A DNA stretch of 9,400 nt from Azorhizobium sp943369575 (GTDB taxonomy: Bacteria; Pseudomonadota; Alphaproteobacteria; Rhizobiales; Xanthobacteraceae): contig CALRNP020000223.1 of assembly GCA_943369575.1 (NCBI GenBank), positions 1-9,400 of the forward strand, given 5' to 3'. The stretch's first letter is position 1; each line of letters starts with the position of its first letter. A program made the position numbers and the translations under genes. Below the pieces are notes generated by a model, which was not told the origin of the DNA, searched no databases, and was given only the letters and a program-made list of their open reading frames with translations. Positions 6,356 through 9,400 of the stretch are shown here, in pieces.

Positions 6356-8197
6356 ATGGCCATCCAAGCCACTCTCAACGCCCGCGTCGGCGAGGTCACG
6401 CAGCGCATCGCCCAGCGCAGCGCCGCCACGCGCCAGCGCTATCTGGCGCAGATCGCCGCCGCCGGCGAGGAAGGCCCCCGCCGCCGGGCGCTCGGCTGCG
6501 CCAATCAGGCCCACGGCTTTGCCGCCTGCGGCGTGAGCGACAAGGCCGAGCTGCGGGCGGGTGAGGGCGGCAACCTCGCCATCGTCACCGCCTATAACGA
6601 CATGCTCAGCGCCCACCAGCCCTATGAGCGCTATCCCGACCTGATCCGCGCCGCGGCGCGGGAGGCCGGCGGCGTGGCGCAGGTGGCCGGCGGCGTGCCG
6701 GCCATGTGCGATGGCGTCACCCAGGGCGAAGCCGGCATGGAGCTGTCGCTGTTCTCCCGCGAGGTGATTGCGCTCTCCACCGCCGTGGCGCTCTCGCACC
6801 AGACCTTCGATGCGGCGGTATTCCTGGGCATCTGCGACAAGATCGTGCCGGGGCTGGTGATCGGGGCGCTGTCGTTCGGCCATCTGCCGGCGGTGTTCCT
6901 GCCCGGCGGCCCCATGACCTCCGGCCTGCCCAATGACGAGAAGACCCGCATCCGGCAATTGTTCGCCGAGGGCAAGGTGGGGCGCGATGCGCTGCTGGAA
7001 GCGGAGTCCCAGTCCTATCACGGGCCGGGCACCTGCACCTTCTACGGCACCGCCAACACCAATCAGATGATGATGGAGATCATGGGCGTGCACCTGCCCG
7101 GTGCCTCCTTCGTCAATCCCAACACGCCGCTGCGCGATGCTTTGACCCGCGAAGGCGCCAAGCGGGCGCTGGCTATCAGCGCGCTCGGCAACCACTACAC
7201 CCCCATCGGCCGGATGCTGGATGAGAAGGCGTTCGTCAACGGCGTGGTCGGCCTGCACGCCACCGGCGGCTCCACCAATCACACCCTGCATCTGGTGGCG
7301 ATGGCGGCGGCGGCGGGCATCACGCTGACCTGGGACGATTTCTCGGATCTCGCCGAAGTGGTGCCGCTGCTGGCGCGGGTCTATCCCAATGGCAAGGCCG
7401 ACGTGAACCACTTCCAGGCCGCCGGCGGCATGGGCTTCGTGATCCGCGAACTGCTGCAGCAGGGGCTGCTGCATGAGGATGTGGAGACGGTGTGGGGTAC
7501 CGGCCTCAACGGCTATACCGCCGAGCCCATGCTGGACGCCGCCGGCCAACTGGCCTGGCGCGAGGGCGCCTCGGCGTCCGGCGATGAAGCGGTGCTGCGG
7601 CCGATCGAGCGCCCGTTCCAGCCGACCGGGGGACTGAAGGTGCTGGACGGCAATCTGGGCCGCGCGGTGAGCAAGACCTCGGCCGTTGCGCCCGAGCGCC
7701 ACATCATCGAAGCGCCCGCCCGCGTGTTCCACTCGCAGGAGGCGTTGCAGGCGGCGTTCAAATCCGGCAGCCTCACCGGCGACTTCGTGGCGGTGGTGCG
7801 CTTTCAGGGGCCGAAGGCCAATGGCATGCCGGAACTGCACAAGCTGATGCCGCCTTTGGGCGTGCTTCAGGATCGCGGGCAGAAGGTGGCGCTGGTCACT
7901 GACGGGCGCATGTCCGGTGCTTCGGGCAAGGTGCCGTCCGCCATCCACGTCACCCCGGAAGCGGCCAATGGCGGCCCGATCGCCAAGATCCAGGACGGCG
8001 ACATGGTGCGGTTCGACGGCGTGAACGGCCATCTCACCGTGCTGGTGGACGAGGCGGAATGGGCGGCGCGGCCGGTGGCGGTGGAAGACCTGTCGTCCTC
8101 GCACATCGGCGTCGGCCGCGAACTGTTCGCGCCGTTCCGCGCCGCCGTCGGCACCGCCGATCGCGGCGCCAGCATCTTCGACCGCACGGCAGCCTGA
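6356..8197 (+). CDS. edd: Phosphogluconate dehydratase (6-phosphogluconate to KDPG), Entner-Doudoroff pathway
   Basis: This cytoplasmic enzyme of the IlvD/Edd dehydratase family removes water from 6-phosphogluconate to give 2-keto-3-deoxy-6-phosphogluconate, the substrate of Eda aldolase. The 613 residues compare with about 600 in E. coli. Three cysteines stand in the family's Fe-S positions: C118 in PAMCDGVTQGE, C160 in LGICDKIVPG and C227 in GPGTCTFYGTANTNQMMMEIMG. The second family signature is ALVTDGRMSGASGKVPSAIH (TDGRMSG at 515-521). The N-terminal LGCANQAHGFAACG and VTAYNDMLSAHQPYERYP favour Edd over dihydroxyacid dehydratase (IlvD). The gene stands alone: zwf, pgl and eda are not adjacent, unlike many bacteria where these cluster. 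It ends shortly before a hairpin facing the convergent fabI paralogue. All key residues I can check are present. Confidence 0.96.
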   Translation: MAIQATLNARVGEVTQRIAQRSAATRQRYLAQIAAAGEEGPRRRALGCANQAHGFAACGVSDKAELRAGEGGNLAIVTAYNDMLSAHQPYERYPDLIRAAAREAGGVAQVAGGVPAMCDGVTQGEAGMELSLFSREVIALSTAVALSHQTFDAAVFLGICDKIVPGLVIGALSFGHLPAVFLPGGPMTSGLPNDEKTRIRQLFAEGKVGRDALLEAESQSYHGPGTCTFYGTANTNQMMMEIMGVHLPGASFVNPNTPLRDALTREGAKRALAISALGNHYTPIGRMLDEKAFVNGVVGLHATGGSTNHTLHLVAMAAAAGITLTWDDFSDLAEVVPLLARVYPNGKADVNHFQAAGGMGFVIRELLQQGLLHEDVETVWGTGLNGYTAEPMLDAAGQLAWREGASASGDEAVLRPIERPFQPTGGLKVLDGNLGRAVSKTSAVAPERHIIEAPARVFHSQEALQAAFKSGSLTGDFVAVVRFQGPKANGMPELHKLMPPLGVLQDRGQKVALVTDGRMSGASGKVPSAIHVTPEAANGGPIAKIQDGDMVRFDGVNGHLTVLVDEAEWAARPVAVEDLSSSHIGVGRELFAPFRAAVGTADRGASIFDRTAA

Positions 8198-8215
8198 GCA
8201 ACGCTGGCTCCTGAC

Positions 8216-8248
8216 AACGGCCCCGGTCCGCAACGACACGGGGCCGTT
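8216..8248. terminator. Hairpin terminator between convergent edd and fabI paralogue, likely bidirectional
   Basis: The perfect 10-bp arms AACGGCCCCG (8216-8225) and CGGGGCCGTT (8239-8248) surround a 13-base loop. They lie in the 57-bp gap between two convergent stop codons. The stem ends in TT on the plus strand, and in TT after the stem on the opposite strand (AA at 8216-8217). The position and symmetry fit a shared terminator for both operons. Confidence 0.8.
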
Positions 8249-8254
8249 CGCGTT

Positions 8255-9028
8255 TCAAGCGACGATATGGAAGCCGTGGTCGGCATAGGTGACGGAGCCG
8301 TTCAGCGGTGCGCCGGCCTCGCTGGCCAGCAGCGCCGCCACCCGGCCGATCTCCTCCACCGTCACCAATTGATTGGCCGGGGTCCGCTCGCGCACCTTGT
8401 CCAGCAATTCGTCGAAGCGGTCGATGCCGGAGGCCGCCCGCGTCTTCACCGGCCCCGCGGAGAGGGCGTGCACATGGATGCGGCGCGGGGCCAGGTCCAC
8501 CGCCAGATAGCGCACCACCGCCTCCAGCGCCGCTTTCACAGGCCCCATGAGATTGTAATGCTCCACCACCCGATCGGCGCCATAGAAGCTGACCGTCTGC
8601 AAGCTGCCGCCGTTGCGCATCAGCGGCACCGCCAGCTTGGCCGCGCGCACGAAGGAATGGCAGGACACATCCATGGCCTGGGCGAAGCCGTCCGCTGAGC
8701 AATCGATCAGATTGGCATGCAGATCCTCGCGCGGGGCGAAGGCGATGGAGTGGAATACGAAGTCCAGCCCATCCCAGCGGCTCTCTATTTCCTTGAACAC
8801 CGCTTCCAGCTGACCGGGGATGCGCACATCGCACGGGACGATGATGGAGGCGTCCAGGGCTTCCGCCAGGGGACGCACGTGGGGCTCGGCCTTGGCGTTG
8901 AGATAGGTCACCGCCAGTTCGGCCCCGGCGGCGCGCAGCATGCGGGCGCAGCCATAGGCGATGGAGCTTTCATTGGCGATGCCGATGATCAGGCCCCGCT
9001 TTCCGGCGAGATCGACGATCGGCATCAT
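8255..9028 (-). CDS. Enoyl-ACP reductase FabI-type paralogue (NADH-dependent SDR)
   Basis: The 257-residue protein has the FabI layout: a nucleotide-binding start GKRGLIIGIANESSIAYG (the FabI variant of the SDR glycine motif), CDVR near residue 70, HSIAFAPRED (H93-A96), the catalytic Y158 and K165 in YNLMGPVKAALE, and SAGPVKTRAASGI. It would reduce the double bond of an enoyl thioester with NAD(P)H. It departs from typical FabI in several places: Phe 148 where the first conserved active-site Tyr usually stands, MGPVKA for MGxAKA, HVHALSAGP for RVNAISAGP, and the C-terminus DHGFHIVA. This suggests a second, specialised FabI rather than the main fatty-acid enzyme. The start at 9028 is chosen because its ATG overlaps the ackA stop (ATGA) and a GGAG box lies eight bases upstream; longer in-frame extensions run inside ackA. 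Ala at 96 is also normal in S. aureus FabI, so no triclosan resistance is implied. Confidence 0.9.
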   Translation of the reverse strand: MMPIVDLAGKRGLIIGIANESSIAYGCARMLRAAGAELAVTYLNAKAEPHVRPLAEALDASIIVPCDVRIPGQLEAVFKEIESRWDGLDFVFHSIAFAPREDLHANLIDCSADGFAQAMDVSCHSFVRAAKLAVPLMRNGGSLQTVSFYGADRVVEHYNLMGPVKAALEAVVRYLAVDLAPRRIHVHALSAGPVKTRAASGIDRFDELLDKVRERTPANQLVTVEEIGRVAALLASEAGAPLNGSVTYADHGFHIVA

Positions 9029-9400
9029 GACGTGGGCTCCGGGGCGTGAAGGATGGAGAAAGTTTCGTCGGCGATCACCTGCTCCTCGTCCGTGGGCAGG
9101 ACGAACACGGCGACCCGGCTGTCCGGGGCGCTGATGCGGGTGGCGTTGGCCGCATTGGCCTGGGCATCCAAGCTGACGCCGAGCCACTCCAAATGGGCGC
9201 ACACCGCCGCGCGGATCGACGGCTGGTGCTCGCCGATACCGGCGGTGAACACCAAAGCATCCAGGCCGGATAAGGTGTTGGCCAAAGCCGCAGTTTCGCG
9301 GGCGATGCGGAAGGTGAAGTAGTCCAGCGCCTCGCGGGCTTCCGGTGCCGGGCTCTCGAGCAGCACCCGGCTGTCGGCGCTGATGCCGGACAGGCCCAGC
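9025..9400 (-). CDS. ackA: Acetate/propionate kinase, partial (C-terminal part; N-terminus beyond right edge)
   Basis: About 124 C-terminal residues are visible, from GLSGISADSRVLLES to ILHAPEPTS. The motif LVFTAGIGEHQPSIR is the acetate kinase family's nucleotide-binding FT(G/A)GIGE signature. FTFRIARETAALANTLSGLDAL and the preceding GISADSR also match. The enzyme transfers phosphate between ATP and acetate (or propionate), interconverting acyl phosphate and acid in the cytoplasm, usually with phosphotransacetylase. The stop overlaps the start of the fabI paralogue by 4 bp, so the two are co-translated. In many alphaproteobacteria the gene upstream is a phosphotransacetylase, often fused to a MaoC-type hydratase; that would lie just outside the window on the right and is a prediction from known neighbourhoods, not seen here. 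Confidence 0.94.
   Translation of the reverse strand, partial: LGLSGISADSRVLLESPAPEAREALDYFTFRIARETAALANTLSGLDALVFTAGIGEHQPSIRAAVCAHLEWLGVSLDAQANAANATRISAPDSRVAVFVLPTDEEQVIADETFSILHAPEPTS

Noticed and set aside
6267..6536. A small plus-strand open frame starting just before edd (MNQTRSAKGR...)
   Set aside because: It runs into edd in a different frame, has Ser/Pro/Arg shadow composition and no proper ribosome binding site. A regulatory leader peptide cannot be excluded but nothing supports it.
5975..8239. A 754-codon open frame on the minus strand opposite edd
   Set aside because: It has the same composition bias as the frame opposite the pump and lies antisense to a fully convincing edd. 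No domain, plausible start or ribosome binding site was seen.
9029..9202. N-terminal extension of the fabI paralogue up to position 9202
   Set aside because: The extra residues are an Arg/Gly/Pro-rich translation of ackA in another frame. FabI proteins begin at about MPIVDLAGKRGL, and the ATGA overlap supports 9028.
1..9400. Transposons, CRISPR arrays, tRNA or rRNA genes, phage genes, prophage attachment sites
   Set aside because: I saw no tandem or spaced direct repeats, transposase motifs, cloverleaf-like sequences or integrase. Codon use and base composition look even across the window, with no sign of a transferred island.

Overview
The window is GC-rich (roughly two thirds G+C by eye) and densely coded, with 4-bp ATGA gene overlaps and strong G/C preference at third codon positions. 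Gene content (ECF sigma triad, Entner-Doudoroff dehydratase, acetate kinase followed by a FabI paralogue) suggests an alphaproteobacterium, perhaps a rhizobial or Xanthobacter-like lineage. The taxonomic placement is an inference from gene families and arrangement; there is no rRNA or other marker here.

Left part (1-1569, minus strand): a three-gene cluster. Reading leftwards it encodes an ECF sigma factor, a small single-span membrane protein that is the likely anti-sigma factor, and a membrane-anchored periplasmic protein of the heavy-metal-sensor/CpxP-like family, which runs off the left edge. The genes are 3 bp apart or overlap by 4 bp, so they look like one translationally coupled unit for envelope signalling.

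Middle (1789-6116, plus strand): a divergent two-gene operon encoding an RND membrane fusion protein and an RND inner-membrane pump of the MdtB/MdtC (HAE1) type, overlapping by 4 bp. No outer-membrane channel gene is present, so the pump probably uses a TolC-like protein encoded elsewhere. The 219-bp divergent intergenic region carries two inverted repeats and two head-to-head CCGGAAC motifs. This makes control of the pump by the neighbouring sigma factor a reasonable but unproven idea.

Right part: a GC-rich hairpin closes the RND operon. Then edd (6-phosphogluconate dehydratase, Entner-Doudoroff pathway) stands alone on the plus strand and meets, across a perfect 10-bp hairpin, the minus-strand pair ackA (acetate kinase, N-terminus beyond the right edge) and a divergent fabI paralogue, again overlapping by 4 bp.

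Most of the window is ordinary chromosomal core and transport content. No mobile element, CRISPR array, RNA gene or clearly new system was found. The points most worth checking are the sigma/anti-sigma/sensor unit facing an efflux pump, the loss of metal-ligand histidines in the 'metal sensor', the conflict between ribosome binding site and reading frame at the sigma gene, the dyads in both intergenic regions, and the divergent FabI coupled to acetate kinase.
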